A stretch of DNA of 64,000 bases. Origin: Hevea brasiliensis (Eukaryota; Streptophyta; Magnoliopsida; Malpighiales; Euphorbiaceae). Where the stretch lies: positions 80,516,330 through 80,580,329 of the forward strand of contig NC_079505.1 of the NCBI RefSeq assembly GCF_030052815.1. Direction: 5' to 3'. The position numbers and the translations under genes are program-made. A model generated the notes under the pieces. The model searched no databases. It saw nothing but the letters and a program-made list of their open reading frames with translations, and had not been told where the DNA came from. Shown here piece after piece: positions 13,216 through 25,400 of this stretch (positions within the stretch are counted from its first letter, which is position 1; each line of letters begins with the position of its first letter).

Positions 13216-13281
13216 TTCCGGGGTTAAGCGTGCTTGTTTGAGAGAAATCTTAGGATGGGTGACCTCCTGGGAAGTTATCTA
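13216..13281 (+). repeat. 5S rRNA-like segment in the 5' LTR of Cassandra
   Basis: This stretch reads like the centre of plant 5S rRNA: GTTAAGCGTGCTT (A-box region) and, 20-odd bases on, GGATGGGTGACCTCCTGGGA (C-box region). It is not a functional 5S gene: the 5' third and the 3' end of 5S rRNA are diverged or absent. The boxes could still act as a polymerase III promoter. Confidence 0.88.
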
Positions 13282-13616
13282 TTCCACCTATGGAACAAAA
13301 CCGTGAGGCTCAGGATGGGGTGGACCAAAGAAAACAATTCCTCTAGTGGTTGGAGTCGGGCGTTACAGATGGTATCAGAGCCGGACCCCCTTTAGTAGAT
13401 GTGTGGTTAAGAGACAAACCAAGCGGAAGTTGATGGGATTGTAACATCCTGTGCGGAAAAAGAAGGTATCGGTTGGAGCGGTCCTCTGGGAGGGAGGGCA
13501 AAGCTCACTGGTGCTTTTGTCCAAATGGGGGGTAAGAATGAACCGAATCTTACATTGAAATGAGGAAAACTAATCACTAGAGGCGCCTTTTAGTGGAATG
13601 GCCTGAAGAGTTGAAA

Positions 13617-13681
13617 GAACTCCGGTGTTAAGCTTGCTCGCTTGAGAGAAATCTTAGGATTAGTGACCTCCTGAGAAGTTC
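13617..13681 (+). repeat. 5S rRNA-like segment in the 3' LTR of Cassandra
   Basis: Second copy of the 5S-like region. It is more decayed than the one in the 5' LTR: AAGCTTGCTCG instead of AAGCGTGCTT, and GGATTAGTGACCTCCTGAGA instead of the conserved C-box form. Confidence 0.82.
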
Positions 13682-15602
13682 TCTGTTTCACCTATGGGAC
13701 AAAACCGTAAGGTTCAGGATGGGGTGGACCAAAGCGGATAATTCTTCTAGTGGTTGGAGTCGGACGTTACATAATCGATATTAAAAAAATTTTAAATATA
13801 TTATTAGCAACCGACTTTAAAATCGATTGCTATTAGCAATCGATTAAGAAATTGATTGTTAAAATTTGTTGCTAATGGCAATCAATTTTAAAATTGGTTG
13901 CTAACAATAACTGATTTAGGAAATCAATTATTAAATTAAAGAATTATTTTAATTGGCTCTAGAGCTAGTAACCAATTTACAATTGGTTCCTAAAATTGAT
14001 TGTTATTTGTAACCAATTTTTAATCGGTTGCTAATAGCAACCAAATTTTGTAACAAATTGTAAATTGATTGCTAAATTTTTTCTTGAAAAAATTTTCGCC
14101 CTTTTTTTTTTATTTGCAATCGATTTATGAATTGATTGCTAACAACAATCGATTTTTATAACTGATTTTGCAATCAATTTTTCCCTCAAAATTCTCATTA
14201 ATTTTTTTATTTTATTTACAACTGATTTGTGAATTGGATGCTAACAGCAATTGATTTTTACAATCGATTAAAATCGATTGCTATTAGTAACTGATTTTTT
14301 CTCTAAAAATTCGCACCTAATTTTTTGTTTTTTTTTTTATTTGAAACCAATTTGCGAACTGGTTGCTATTAGCAATCGATTTTTCCTCCAAAAAAATTTC
14401 CACCCATTTTTTTATTTTAATTTGTAAGCGATTTGTAAATCCGTTGATGTTTGTAACCAATTTATGCAACCAATTGAAATCAGTTACAATTAGTAATTGA
14501 TTTTGAAACTAATTATGAATCGGTTGTAAAGTTTTTCTCTATAAAATTCCCGACTTATTTTTAAAAGAGTTAGTTGTTAAAATCAATAGCTAATTCGCTT
14601 ATATAAACTGCTACTCATTTTCTTTCCCGTTACTCATTTTTTTCTTTCTTTCTTATCTTTTCTCTCATTTTATTTATCTTTTTATTCATTCTCATCTTTT
14701 TTATTTATCATATTTTCTTTTCTAACATATTTTTTTTATCATTTTTTTCTCATATATTTTTTTTTATATATTTTCTTCTTAATCATCTTTTTCTTTATCT
14801 TTTTTATTTAATTATATTTCTTTTACATAAAATAAAAATTTTTTTACGAATATATTTTTTATTAGTAAATTATTTGTAGTTTTAATTTTTTTAGTAATTT
14901 TTTTGCTATAATATAATATATGGTAATTTTTTTAGCAATTTGTGTTTTAAATATTTTTTTATATATATATATATTTTTAATATTTTTTATAATAGGTATT
15001 GCTAGTAATTTTTTTATAATATTTTATATTCATTTTTAGTACTAATTTTTAACAATTTATTATTTTATAAATTTTTTAAAATTTTATTTATTTGAAATTT
15101 AATTTTTTTAATAATTTTTTAAAATTAGTAACCTACTTTTTTGTTGTTAAATTCATTACAAATAGTAACCGATTTATAAAATGTTTACAAAATATAAAAT
15201 TAAAGACACCAAATTTTTTATAACTAATTATATTTCAGTTGCTATTAGCAACTGATTTATCAGTTAATACTAGCAACCGACAGTTTTTTTTACTAAAATC
15301 ATTATTTTTTTAAGTTTAATTAATTTAGTAACCAATAGTTTTTTTACCAAAAGTATTATTTTTTAAGTTTAATTAATTTAGCAACTGATTTAGTCGTGGA
15401 TTGTAACTTGAATATTTTTTTTTACTAAAAGTGTTATTTTTTTAAGTTTAATAAATTTAGCAATCGATTTAGTTGTCGATTGCTGTTTGTAACCAGACTT
15501 AATATAATCGACTGAATTCGTTACTAAATCATTTAGCAATCAATGTTAATAGATTAATAACCGATTCAGTGGGTTGCTAATTTTTTTTTTTTTCTAGTGG
15601 AT

Positions 15603-16237
15603 GAAAGGGAATGTGTACGATATTTGAGGATTTTTTAGCTCGTTAGAAGGTATTACATCTTTAATCAACGAAATATTCCAAATAGTTCCATACAAGAAGT
15701 GCGGTACTCTGTTAAAATTTACGCTTGTTCTCGACGCCCAACTTCATTCGTTGAACTCTACTCATCAAGAAGAGTCCTTAGGAGAATGGTGACCAGCCTT
15801 TAATATAGCTTTGTGGAAACCCATACAGAGACTCGGATAGTTTAAAGGATTATATTCCATAGAGACTTTACACTCGTTAGCCATGAAAGAGAGTATGGTT
15901 GGTAATGCTCACCAAAACAGGATTATATAAAACACAAATTAGCCATGGCAAATCAATGCCTCTCTCCTACAAACTACATACCAAGAAACCATTAATTGAT
16001 GAATCGAAATCCAAAGAGAACATAAAGAAGAAATAGGCTTGTCAATGTCTGCGATTAAAATTACAATCTGAAAGAATTTTGCAGTTACATGTAGACAATG
16101 TTAAATATTAGCATTCATGCCTTCAGCATTTTACCATAAAATTCAACTGCTGTTTTCATCTGTGTATGTTAGCCTTATTTGTTACAACTGTACATTACAT
16201 GCAATCATCAAGAATAGATTAGAGAACCTTGCTCCTT
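15603..16237. other. Region between the CACTA element and the NEN stop codon
   Basis: No gene recognised. The right part (about 16030-16237) is presumably the 3' UTR of the NEN gene. The left part (15603-15950) is not low-complexity and has no open frame or similarity I can name. Confidence 0.45.
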
Positions 16238-19200
16238 TCACTCTTTGTGAATGACTAATTTCTTGGCCACTAATCTGATGCCAGCACTTTGCTGAAAGTC
16301 ATATGGATGCAAGGAGATGTAGGCATCCAAAAAGGTCCCTGGTCTGAACCAGGTCACAAGTTCTGCAGCGTCAAACTTACTGAACATAAGCTTTTGTATG
16401 GTTCCACAAGGATCTTTATGATATATCTCTGTTTCATATTTAGCCACATCCCCATTTACTGAAGTGGGTATGCTGTGAAAAGAAAGAGGGAGAAAATTAG
16501 GCAAGTTTAAGTCAAAAGTATAATAGAACTCTTAAGGCCTTTCTTGCTTGGCACAATAGGAAGAATAGAAAATTAAATTAGGACTTAGACCCTTGTAACA
16601 AAAGTAAGAAGGCTCAATTTGCAATATTCAGGTAGTCTTTTTCACTTCTTTTACGGTGAGTCAATGAGCGTGCAAAGGTAACCTTCGAACATGAACAATG
16701 CAAATTAAATAGTGCTCATAATTATTAAAATGTTAAAAAATAATATGAGATGTTGCTTGAATCAAAGAGCATATAAAGATGAGCAGCACAGAAAATTCTT
16801 TAACTACTTTTCTTTTCTGTTATCCATTTAATTTTTTGGTTCTTAGATAAGCCTTTAATAACACTTTAATGGAAACACAGATAGACTAGGAAATGATTAG
16901 GTAGATAAAAAGGATATCAAAGAGTCCTAAATTCTGATGCCATATTAGTTGACAGTGGAACAAAATTGATTCCCTTGGTCAACAATTTCATTTTCACTTT
17001 ACTCCTAACTGAGGCATTTTGGTGAAGAAAAAAAAGAGGGGAGATCAGAGAAAATGGAAACTTACTGTAGTCTCACTGTAGGATAGTTGAAGAAGCCAGG
17101 TTTTCTGTTCAAAACAGGCCTCCAATCAGAGTTGCTACCTGATTCCACAAACAATTTCTGAACGATATCATCACATGCTTCAAGAACTCCACACAGACTT
17201 GGAGTTGCGTCAACCACAAAACTCAACCGTGGTCGTCCAGCATTATCCACAAATTTTGTACTTAATTCAAACCGTACTCTTAAATGATGACAACAAAGCT
17301 GCAAAATGACATCCTCATAGAATAATATCATTCTTCGACCACCATGACTGATTGGAACAAAACATGCCCTAATAGAAGAAACAGAAACTTTCTCAGGTTC
17401 TAAAAATTCTTCATTGCCACTCCAACCTTCAGGAACAGTCACTGCTGAAGGCATCTCAGAAGAGACTGTCATAGGTTTTTCTTCCATGGCAACATCTTGT
17501 TGAAGGTAATTAGTACGCATTTCATTGCTAAGAGAACCCATATCAAAAGAATCTGGTGGAGATGTCTTAGATGCAACAATTGTAAGCTGAGAAAATAATG
17601 GATGATTTCCCTCATTTCCATGATCTCCAGGCGAAAAGTTTTCAAACTTTGAACTTGAAGAGGGAGCATCTATGTTTATGCCAAGACCCTCCAAAAGTGA
17701 TTTTCCATTTGTACGACTTCTTGTAGTAGCATTAGGTGAAACCCAACTTTTTTCTGGAAATGCATCTGGGAGGCTTGACTCCTGTAGACATGGCAGATTT
17801 TGGTAAATTCCTAACTAAAAAACCCAACAAACACTTGGTTTCAACAGCCACCTGAGTCAACTTTGCATGCAATATGATCAGGATAAAAATCTCCCATAGC
17901 CAAGTAAGTAATTACATTTTCACAATTCAGTTCATTGACAAGTCTAAACAAAAACTGCACGCATTTGAGCCATATTGATAAAGCCGAAAAAACTATACAC
18001 ACTAGGAAGTGCAGTAGATAACAGAAATTTACTTTTTTCAGATATCTTATATTTTCATTTTTGAGCAACAAAAGAAACATTATTTTCCCTTTCTAAATAA
18101 CAAAGTGTATCGTCAAAGCTTGAAAAGCTTTCAGTAAAACTTCCAGGTCACGAGTAACTTCACTGCAGACAGTTTGTTTCATTTACATTATTAAGCCTAT
18201 TAAATAGAACTTGTGAAGTCTATTGAAGATACCATACATTCATTCTGCATCATATTGGAATTGCGTAGACAACAAGAAACAAATAAGAGTTAAAAAATAA
18301 TGATAATAAAAAAAAGGGAAAACATAAAAAAAAAAAAAAAGAAACAAGAATCACAAGAAAAGTTGTTCCCATGAGAATAAAACCAATAAACAAACACAAA
18401 AGTAATCACAATGCAAGAAACTTTTACCTTTTCGCTTCCAATTTTAATCAGTAACAAGGAATGACAAAGAAAATTATAGGGAGATTCAACTATTGACTTA
18501 CCAAGAACAATACTGTTGCGCAGTACTTCAAAACTTCAAGATTCATCCGGACATCGTCTAAGCTCCTAAAAAATCATTAGCGAATACAAAGGTTAGACCC
18601 AAAAGCAAGAGGTGGATGCTGGGCAAAATAATTCCTCACGGGCACTCAAGATTACCTATGTGTCTGTTTTCCAAGCCCAAAATAAGTTGCAAGACTAGCC
18701 ATCTGCACACAAGAAGATATATATCAAAATATATCAACATTTCTAATATATATAATTCAATCCATTTGATGATATAAATTGAAAAGTACCTTCATGTCGC
18801 CAGCTCTTCTTCCAAACTTCTGGGTTAGCAAGGCTAAAGAATCGATAATGCCCTTGGGCTCCGGCGGTGGCCTTGCAATCTCAGCAAACGCCTCCCTTAT
18901 CCGAACACAATCAAACCGCAGGATATTATGTCCCGCCCAAATCCTCCCTAAAGAAACAAACTTTAATTAAAGAAAAAAAAAAGAGAAAAAATTCCATTGA
19001 ACACTCAACAAATGAGGGAAAAAAGATTGTTAATTGGTACACAGAAGAGGATGTATTGTTTGGCCAACTGACCATGGAGGATTTCGTAGACAGTGTCAGC
19101 AATATCGGCGAATGTGGGGGCGGAATTGACGGCTTCAGCAGTGATTCCATTGCAGCGAACGGACTTAGAGGAGATTAAAGAAGGATTAGCGGGTCGGACC

Positions 19201-19361
19201 AAGGTCGAGTAGCTCCGGAGCTCCTCCAGCTTCCTGGAGCATACAAGGATGGCTCCGAATTCCAGTATCGCAAAACCCTGACCGGGCCGGGTGGGAACCG
19301 TCGTTTCGAGGTCGAAGAAGACAATCTCGGATCTATCCTCGCTTAGCTCAGAACCCATCAT
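16238..19361 (-). CDS. NEN-like DEDDh exonuclease domain protein
   Basis: Homologue of the Arabidopsis NEN1-NEN4 proteins (NAC45/86-dependent exonuclease-domain proteins), which act in nuclear breakdown of differentiating sieve elements. Exons (minus strand): 19361-19073, 18947-18790, 18702-18656, 18565-18502, 17781-17066 and 16472-16238, 502 residues, all in phase with GT-AG introns. The DEDDh residues are visible: FFDLETT (D17, E19), HNILRFD (D109) and HRSLDD (H164, D169). The exonuclease fold therefore covers about residues 11-185. The rest is a plant-specific C-terminal region conserved in NEN proteins, ending GIRLVAKKLVIHKE. Two tandem ATGs begin the frame; the second would match the Arabidopsis start better. 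Which of the NEN paralogues it corresponds to (NEN1/2 fits best) is inferred from memory. Confidence 0.93.
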
Positions 19362-20500
19362 CCTCCGGTATCTTCGTCCAAAGTTTGGTGAAGAAGTTCA
19401 GGGTTTAAGAAGCTCGTGTCTTTAATTGGCTAGAGTGAGGAGGACGTTGTTTGGTTGGAACTTGGAAGGAAGGAAATGATAAATGAACGGAAACGGGCCT
19501 ATGAGTTGATATATAAAGAGAGAGAAGAGAAGCGTGGCAATTGGGAAATTTTGGGTTGCGTCTTTGGGTGGATTTGTAAACTTTTCAGGCCTCAACAAGC
19601 AAACACAACTCAAAATGGAATTGGCCTAACCCAAGCCAGAATAAAATCTGGGGCAAACAGTAGCCAGACGTAAGAAACGACATAACACGATACGCAAAAC
19701 GGGGGGATCTTTCAATTTATTCTGGTTTTATACCGTTTAGATAAACTCAAAATTCCTTCTTGTTAAACAAATTTTTGTGTGGTGGCGTGGCGGGATGATT
19801 CTTTTGCTTTCTTTGAAACAAAAGATTCCAACATTCTTATTCTTTGGTATGTATCATTCCTGAAGTAAACACAGGTCCTACGTTTCCTATGCAATCCAAA
19901 GTCAGAAATAACATGCTAAAATGGGTTATTGCTGCTTTGGGACTTGAATTGCGGGGATGGATATCATAGGATTCCCACTTTTGGGAATTACTGAATTGTT
20001 TATTATGGTCTTGTGAAGCATTTGAGAGAACTTTGTTCAACATTCCACCTCTCGTTAGGCTCCTGTGCCTAACAATAAGAACAACAAAAGCTGTAATGAT
20101 GATGAAGATGACAATATGACATTTTATGATTAATCATTTTATGGCTTTGATCTGTTTCGACCTTCGCATGTAAATATAATTAATCATTGTGTTTCAAAGA
20201 ATCATATTTTCCCAAATCTTTGGAACAGAAACAATAACACAAGTCTCTTTGATATTGATCCACTCCAATAATTTACCAAGAAGGGCTGACAACTATACCA
20301 GAAAGAATGATGTCAAATCAGGTGAAGTAGCCAAAGTACACAAAATAATATATATTCAATGAGCTGTCAGCTGCATCAGAAAGAATAATTATAATCTATC
20401 AATGTACATGGAAATTCAAGTTTGAATGTATCACAAATTGGAGAAACTTTCTTATGTTTATGTTTGATTCTCTCTCATTAATAAACTTAATAATGTAGTA
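19362..20500. other. NEN promoter side and intergenic DNA
   Basis: The NEN 5' leader and promoter lie at the left. A small minus-strand frame at 19837-20137 is listed separately. No other gene or repeat is recognised. Confidence 0.5.
19837..20137 (-). other. Small ORF with one hydrophobic segment, unidentified
   Basis: Read on the minus strand, an open frame from about 20137 to the stop at 19837 gives a hydrophobic run (CHIVIFIIITAFVVLIV) followed by basic RHRSLTRGG and a polar tail. The first ATG in frame lies after the hydrophobic part (20043), so a full protein would need an upstream exon that I do not see. It may be a pseudogene exon, the last exon of a small membrane protein or chance. 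I do not recognise it. Confidence 0.2.
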
Positions 20501-20906
20501 TGTGAAAATTTAATATTTTATCTATTTATTTATTTTAATTAACTAACAATAATTTAATATAATTATCATTCACTGAGCATTAGCTGATCAAAATATTCAA
20601 CCAATTTTTTAGAGAGGGATAATCTTTGATTTGTTTTCATGGTATGCCTGAATTCATGTTTTCTCGAGCTAATAATTAGTTTAGTTTATTGAATAATTTA
20701 AGTTTTTATTTGAAATCTATAGAGACTCCGCAGTTACTTATGGGATATTCATGATATTTAGTCAGTATTTTGTTTATTTTGATTTTATCATTTTTTGGGA
20801 TTAGTAAGTGACAATGTATTTATTCAAGATATTCTGATAAGACTTGCATGATTTAAGAATACCTAAATTATGCGTCGATTATGACACAAAATTTTGGGTC
20901 GTGACA
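20501..20906 (+). repeat. 5' LTR of the Tekay-like element
   Basis: Begins TGTGAAAATTT and ends GGGTCGTGACA. Compared with the 3' LTR it lacks about 55 bases after GAGCATTAGCT (near 20585), an internal deletion. Otherwise the two copies align over their whole length. Confidence 0.88.
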
Positions 20907-20910
20907 AAGT

Positions 20911-20928
20911 TGGTATCAGAGCACGGTT
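20911..20928 (+). other. Primer-binding site (initiator tRNA-Met)
   Basis: TGGTATCAGAGCACGG lies five bases after the 5' LTR and is complementary to the 3' end of plant initiator tRNA-Met, as in most Ty3/gypsy chromoviruses. Confidence 0.88.
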
Positions 20929-21073
20929 GAGGTCTAGTAAACTTACGGAGTATAGGATCCTTAACGTCTTTTCAGTTTATCATTGCTTTAGATATCTGCG
21001 TCCTTCGTACTTTTTCACCTATTTTAATTTGGCTCACATTTTTAGATTTAATACTTGTTTATTAAAATGAATA

Positions 21074-22469
21074 GGTGCCTGGATTTGTTAAACGTAAGAG
21101 GAGAGCTAGGACCAATGGTTCTAATGGTGTAAACCTTGATTCAACAGGGGAGGTACCACCTCAAACTACTGATCAGATATCTGAATAGACGCCTATGATT
21201 AAGACTGGCGCACAACCATTCCAATTAGCTATTACAGCTTAAGCACCTAGAGTTGGTCAGGTTACTGTGGTAGATCTGGCAGTGGAATTGCATGCAGTGA
21301 ATCGTGCCGTTAATACTATAACTAAGTACCTTACAACTCAACCACAGCAACCAGTTGTTGGCCCTATTTCAGCACCAGCTCGGGATAGGGCTCCATTTCT
21401 TGACTCTACAGACTTTCTCAAGCTAAAATCAAATGAGTTCACTGGAGAGGATGCATTAGCTGATCCCTTAGATTTTCTAAATGACATGGAGAGGTGTTAT
21501 GACACTATGGGTTGTAGTAGTGCTAAGATGGTGATATTGGTAGGAAATTAGCTTAAGGGAGTTGCTCGTGAGTGGTATCTCTCTAAGAAGAGTGGGCGAC
21601 CCGAAGGTTCTATCCTCTGGCCTGAGTTTCACTCTCTCTTCTTAGAACGATTTCTCCCTCCTAGTATTCAAGAGGCGAAGGCTTTGGAGTTTGAAACCTT
21701 GAAGCAAGGTAACATGACAGTTACAGAGTATGAGATGAAGTTTACCAAATTATCCCGCTTTGGTAAACACTTAATTCCAAATGAGGAGAAGAAGGCTCGT
21801 AGGTTTGAAAGGGGCTTACGAGACAGGCTAATTGATCGTGTAGCTCCTTTATGACTACCTAAATATGAGGAGGTGGTTGATCGGGCTAGACAGATGGAGA
21901 TGTATGATGATGAACGTTGGGCTTGTGAGCAGCGCAAGCGATTTAAGAAAGATAGTCAAGGTAATCAGTTTAACAGAGGACAGAGTCATCAGGGTTCTTA
22001 TCAGGGTAATAAGTAGGGTTCTCAGTCTACAGTTGGTAATAGGGCACATCAATTTAGAGTTGGTCAGGGACATGAGCAGAGGACTCATGCAGGGAATGCT
22101 CAGTATAGTTAGATTAGCACTGGGTTTGTTTCCACTCCTTGTCAGCATTGTGGTAAGCTGCATAAAGACACTTATCATTGGGTTACTAGAGCATGCTTTG
22201 CTTGTGGACAATTGGGATACCATAGACAAGACTGTCCTACTAGTGGGACAACTCAAGGTGCTAGTCAGGCAGCACATTCTGCTCCCTCTCAGGTTCAGCT
22301 AGTTTCACAGTATAGTGGTAGAAGTCAGCGTTCTGGTGGTCGTGGTCAAGGTGGTAGAGGTTCTGGTGGTAGAGGATCTGCTTAAACTCAGGGATAAACA
22401 TCTGGTGGTAGAGGTCAAGCCAGGTTTTTTGCTTTGACATAGCAGGATGCTCAGGCATCTAATGCAGTA
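21074..22469 (+). pseudogene. gag of the Tekay-like element
   Basis: Broken capsid-nucleocapsid frame. The retrotrans_gag region (about 21420-21860) reads DFLNDMERCYDTMGC, then REWYLSKKSG and FLERFLPPSIQEAKALEF. A CCHC zinc knuckle, CFACGQLGYHRQDC, lies near 22195-22240, followed by a Gly/Arg/Ser-rich stretch. In-frame stops occur at 21186, 21240, 21549, 21852, 22014, 22110, 22383, 22395 and 22440. Almost all look like C-to-T changes of Gln or Arg codons. Confidence 0.85.
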
Positions 22470-25400
22470 GTGACGGGTACACTTTCTATTTGTTCATTTG
22501 ATGCTAGAGTACTATTTGATCCCAGTTCCACTCATTCCTTTGTTTCTCCATACTTTTCCATGAGATTTAGCACACCACCTACTTTGTTAAAGTATCCTTT
22601 ATCTGTATCAACACCTATGGGGAATGCAATAGACACTGATATGGTGTATAGGGGATGTATAATTCACATTAGAGATAGAGAATTAGCTGCAGTGCTTGTT
22701 TCTTTGAATATGTTTGAGTTTGATGTGATTTTAGACATGGATTGGTTAGCCACTTATCATGTTTCATTAGATTGTCATAATAAAGTTGTACTCTTTAAAA
22801 TTTGTAGGGAGGTAGAATTTCAATTTCAGGGAGATCGCAATATAGCCTCTAGTAATCTTATTTCAGTAGTGAGTGCTAGCAGATTATTGTGAAAGAGGTG
22901 TAAGGGGTATCTAGCTTATGTTAGAGACATTCAGGTAGAAGGCGCAGGTTTGGAGAATGTTGCAGTGGTTAAGGAGTTTCCTGATGTGTTTCCAGAAGAT
23001 TTATTAGGTTTACTCCCGGAGCGAGAGGTAGAGTTTGGTATATACTTAGTTCCTGGAACTAAGCCCATATCTATGCCACCTTATCGTATGGCACTCGCAG
23101 AACTTAAGGAGTTGAAGGAGCAGCTACAGGACCTACTAGATAAGGGGTTTATTCACCCTAGTGTTTCTCCATGGGGTACTCTTGTGTTATTTGTGCAAAA
23201 GAAGGATGGGTCTTCGAGAATGTGCATTAATTATAGGCAATTGAATAAGGTGACTGTTCCTAACAAGTATCCTATTTCACATATAGATGACCTGTTTGAC
23301 CAACTTCAAGGTGCAAAGTGCTTTTCCAAAATTGATCTTCGATGTGGATATCATCAATTGAGGGTTAAGAAAGAAGACATACTCAAGACTGCCTTTAGGA
23401 CTAGGTATGGACACTATGAATTTCTTGTAATGCCTTTTGGTCTTATCAATGCTCCAACTGCTTTTATTGATCTCGTGAATAGAGTTTTCAAACCTTTCTT
23501 AGATCAGTTTGTTATAGTGTTCATTGATGACATTCTAGTGTACTCAAAGAGAAAGGAGGAGCATGAGCAGCATTTGAGAATTATCCTTCAGACTTTACGA
23601 GAACAGAAGCTATATGCCAAGTTCCCAAAATGTGAGTTCTGGTTAGATAGTATGGCTTTCCTAAGCCATACAGTGTCTAAGGATGGGGTGTGTGTTGATA
23701 AGAAGAAAGTTGAGGCAGTGCTTCATTGGCCTAGACTAATAACTGTGTCAGAGATTCGTAGTTTCTTGGATTTAGTAGGGTATTATAGATGGTTTGTTCA
23801 AGACTTCTTTCGTATTGCAACACCTTTAACTAAGTTGACATAGAAGAATATGAAATTTCAGTGGTTTGAGGCTTGTGAAAAAAGTTTTCAAGAGCTTAAG
23901 ACTCATTTGACTACAGCACCGGTGTTAGCTCTTCCGTCTGAATTAGGGGGTTATGCAGTGTATTGTGATGCTTCTAGGATTGGTTAGAATATGTTTTGAT
24001 GTAGCATGGATGGGTTATTGCATATACTTCTCATCAGTTGAAAAGGCACGAGCAGAATTATCCCATTCATGATTTGAAAATTGCTACAGTAATTTTTGCT
24101 TTGAAAATCTGGAGACACTATCTGTATGGTGAGACTTGTGAAATCTTCACTAACCACAAAAGTCTCAAATACATCTTTGACCAACGTGATTTTAATCTTA
24201 GGCAAAGGAGAAGGGTAGAATTGCTGAAGGATTATGATTGCACCATACAGTATCACCCTGGAAAAGCTAATGTGGTGGCTGATGCTCTAAGTAAGAAGTC
24301 TTTTGGTAGTTTAGCCCATATGTCTACCAAGAGGAGGCCTCTGATTGATGAATTACATGAGTTGCTAGATCAGAGAGTAGAGTTTGAAATCATATCTGGA
24401 TCATTCTTAGCACATTTTCGAGTTAGGCCTATTTTGATTGATTGAATTAAGGCTACTCAGAAGAGGGATTCTCAGTTGTGTAAGATTATAGATAGTATTC
24501 ATCAAGGCTAAGCTCAAGGGTTCATGTTAGATGATGATGGAGTTTTTCATTATGGAGCTAGACTTTGTGTCCCTAGTGTTGATGAGTTGAGAAGAGAAAT
24601 CATGGAGGAGGCACACCATTCTATTTACACAGTACACCCAGGTTCAACTAAAATGTACCGTGATTTAAGGGAGTATTATTGGTGGGGTGGCATGAAGAGG
24701 GATGTTGCAAACTTTGTTGCTAAATGTTTGACTTGTCAACAGGTTAAGGCAGAACATCAGAGACTGTCTGGGTTACTTCAACCGTTGCCTATTCCCGAGT
24801 GGAAGTGGGAGCACATTGCCATGGACTTTATTGTGGGTTTATCTAGTACACAAGGTGGTTACAATGCAATCTAGGTGATAGTGGACAGATTGACAAAATC
24901 TGCTCATTTCCTTCCTGTGAAGACTACATATGACTTTGCTAAATTTGCACAGTTGTATATAGACAAGATTGTTAGTCTTCATGGTGTTCCACTTTCTATT
25001 GTCTCTGACCATGGTATTCAGTTTACTTCTCGATTTTGGAAGAAATTCCAAGAAGCTTTGGGAACACGAGTAAAATTTAGTACTGTTTTTCACCCTCAGA
25101 CAGATGGACAGTCAGAAAGGACCATACAGACATTGGAGGACATGCTTCGTGCATGTGTTATAGATTTTGGTGGTTGTTGGGATCATTATTTGCCTTTAGT
25201 GGAGTTTACTTATAATAATAGTTATCTGGCATGTATAGAGATGGCTCCATACGAGGCATTATATAGTCGAAGGTGTAGGTCACCGATTTGTTGGGATGAA
25301 GTTGGAGAAAGAAGGCTTACTAGACCAGAGTTGATACAGTTAACTTCAGAGAAGGTTGGACTAATTCGTGATAGACTTTTGACTGCTCAAAGTCGACGGA

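Larger units (their letters stand above)
13035..13776 (+). mobile_element. Complete Cassandra TRIM with 5S rRNA-like LTRs
   Basis: Two LTRs (13040-13367 and 13440-13771) flank only 72 internal bases. The first LTR begins TATAACATC (mutated from TG) and the second TGTAACATC; both end in GTTACA. The internal part starts with a primer-binding site for initiator tRNA-Met (TGGTATCAGAGC from 13370). The 5-bp duplication TAATC flanks it (13035-13039 and 13772-13776). Each LTR carries a 5S rRNA-like segment, the mark of Cassandra elements. No protein is encoded, so movement depends on proteins from other elements. Confidence 0.92.
12851..15602. mobile_element. Non-autonomous CACTA (En/Spm) transposon with 3-bp TSD
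   Basis: The right end is CTAGTG preceded by a T run, the complement of a CACTAGAAAA terminus. The left end is AACTACAAAAAA, a CACTA terminus with its first C mutated. Both ends are flanked by the same GAT (12851-12853 and 15600-15602), the 3-bp duplication expected of CACTA elements. Both subterminal kilobases are packed with short direct and inverted copies of a motif near GCAACCGATTT / AAATCGGTTGCTA, like the subterminal repeats that bind TnpA-type proteins. No transposase frame remains. A Cassandra TRIM (13040-13771) is inserted in it, so the original element was about 2.0 kb. Confidence 0.8.

Noticed and set aside
13216..13681. Genuine 5S rRNA genes
   Set aside because: Only the central 5S part is present, it lies inside two LTRs with a tRNA-Met primer site between them, and it is diverged; this is Cassandra.
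12900..15550. CRISPR-like or satellite array because of the many short repeats
   Set aside because: Repeat spacing is irregular, orientation is mixed, and the whole is bounded by CACTA ends with a 3-bp duplication in a plant genome.
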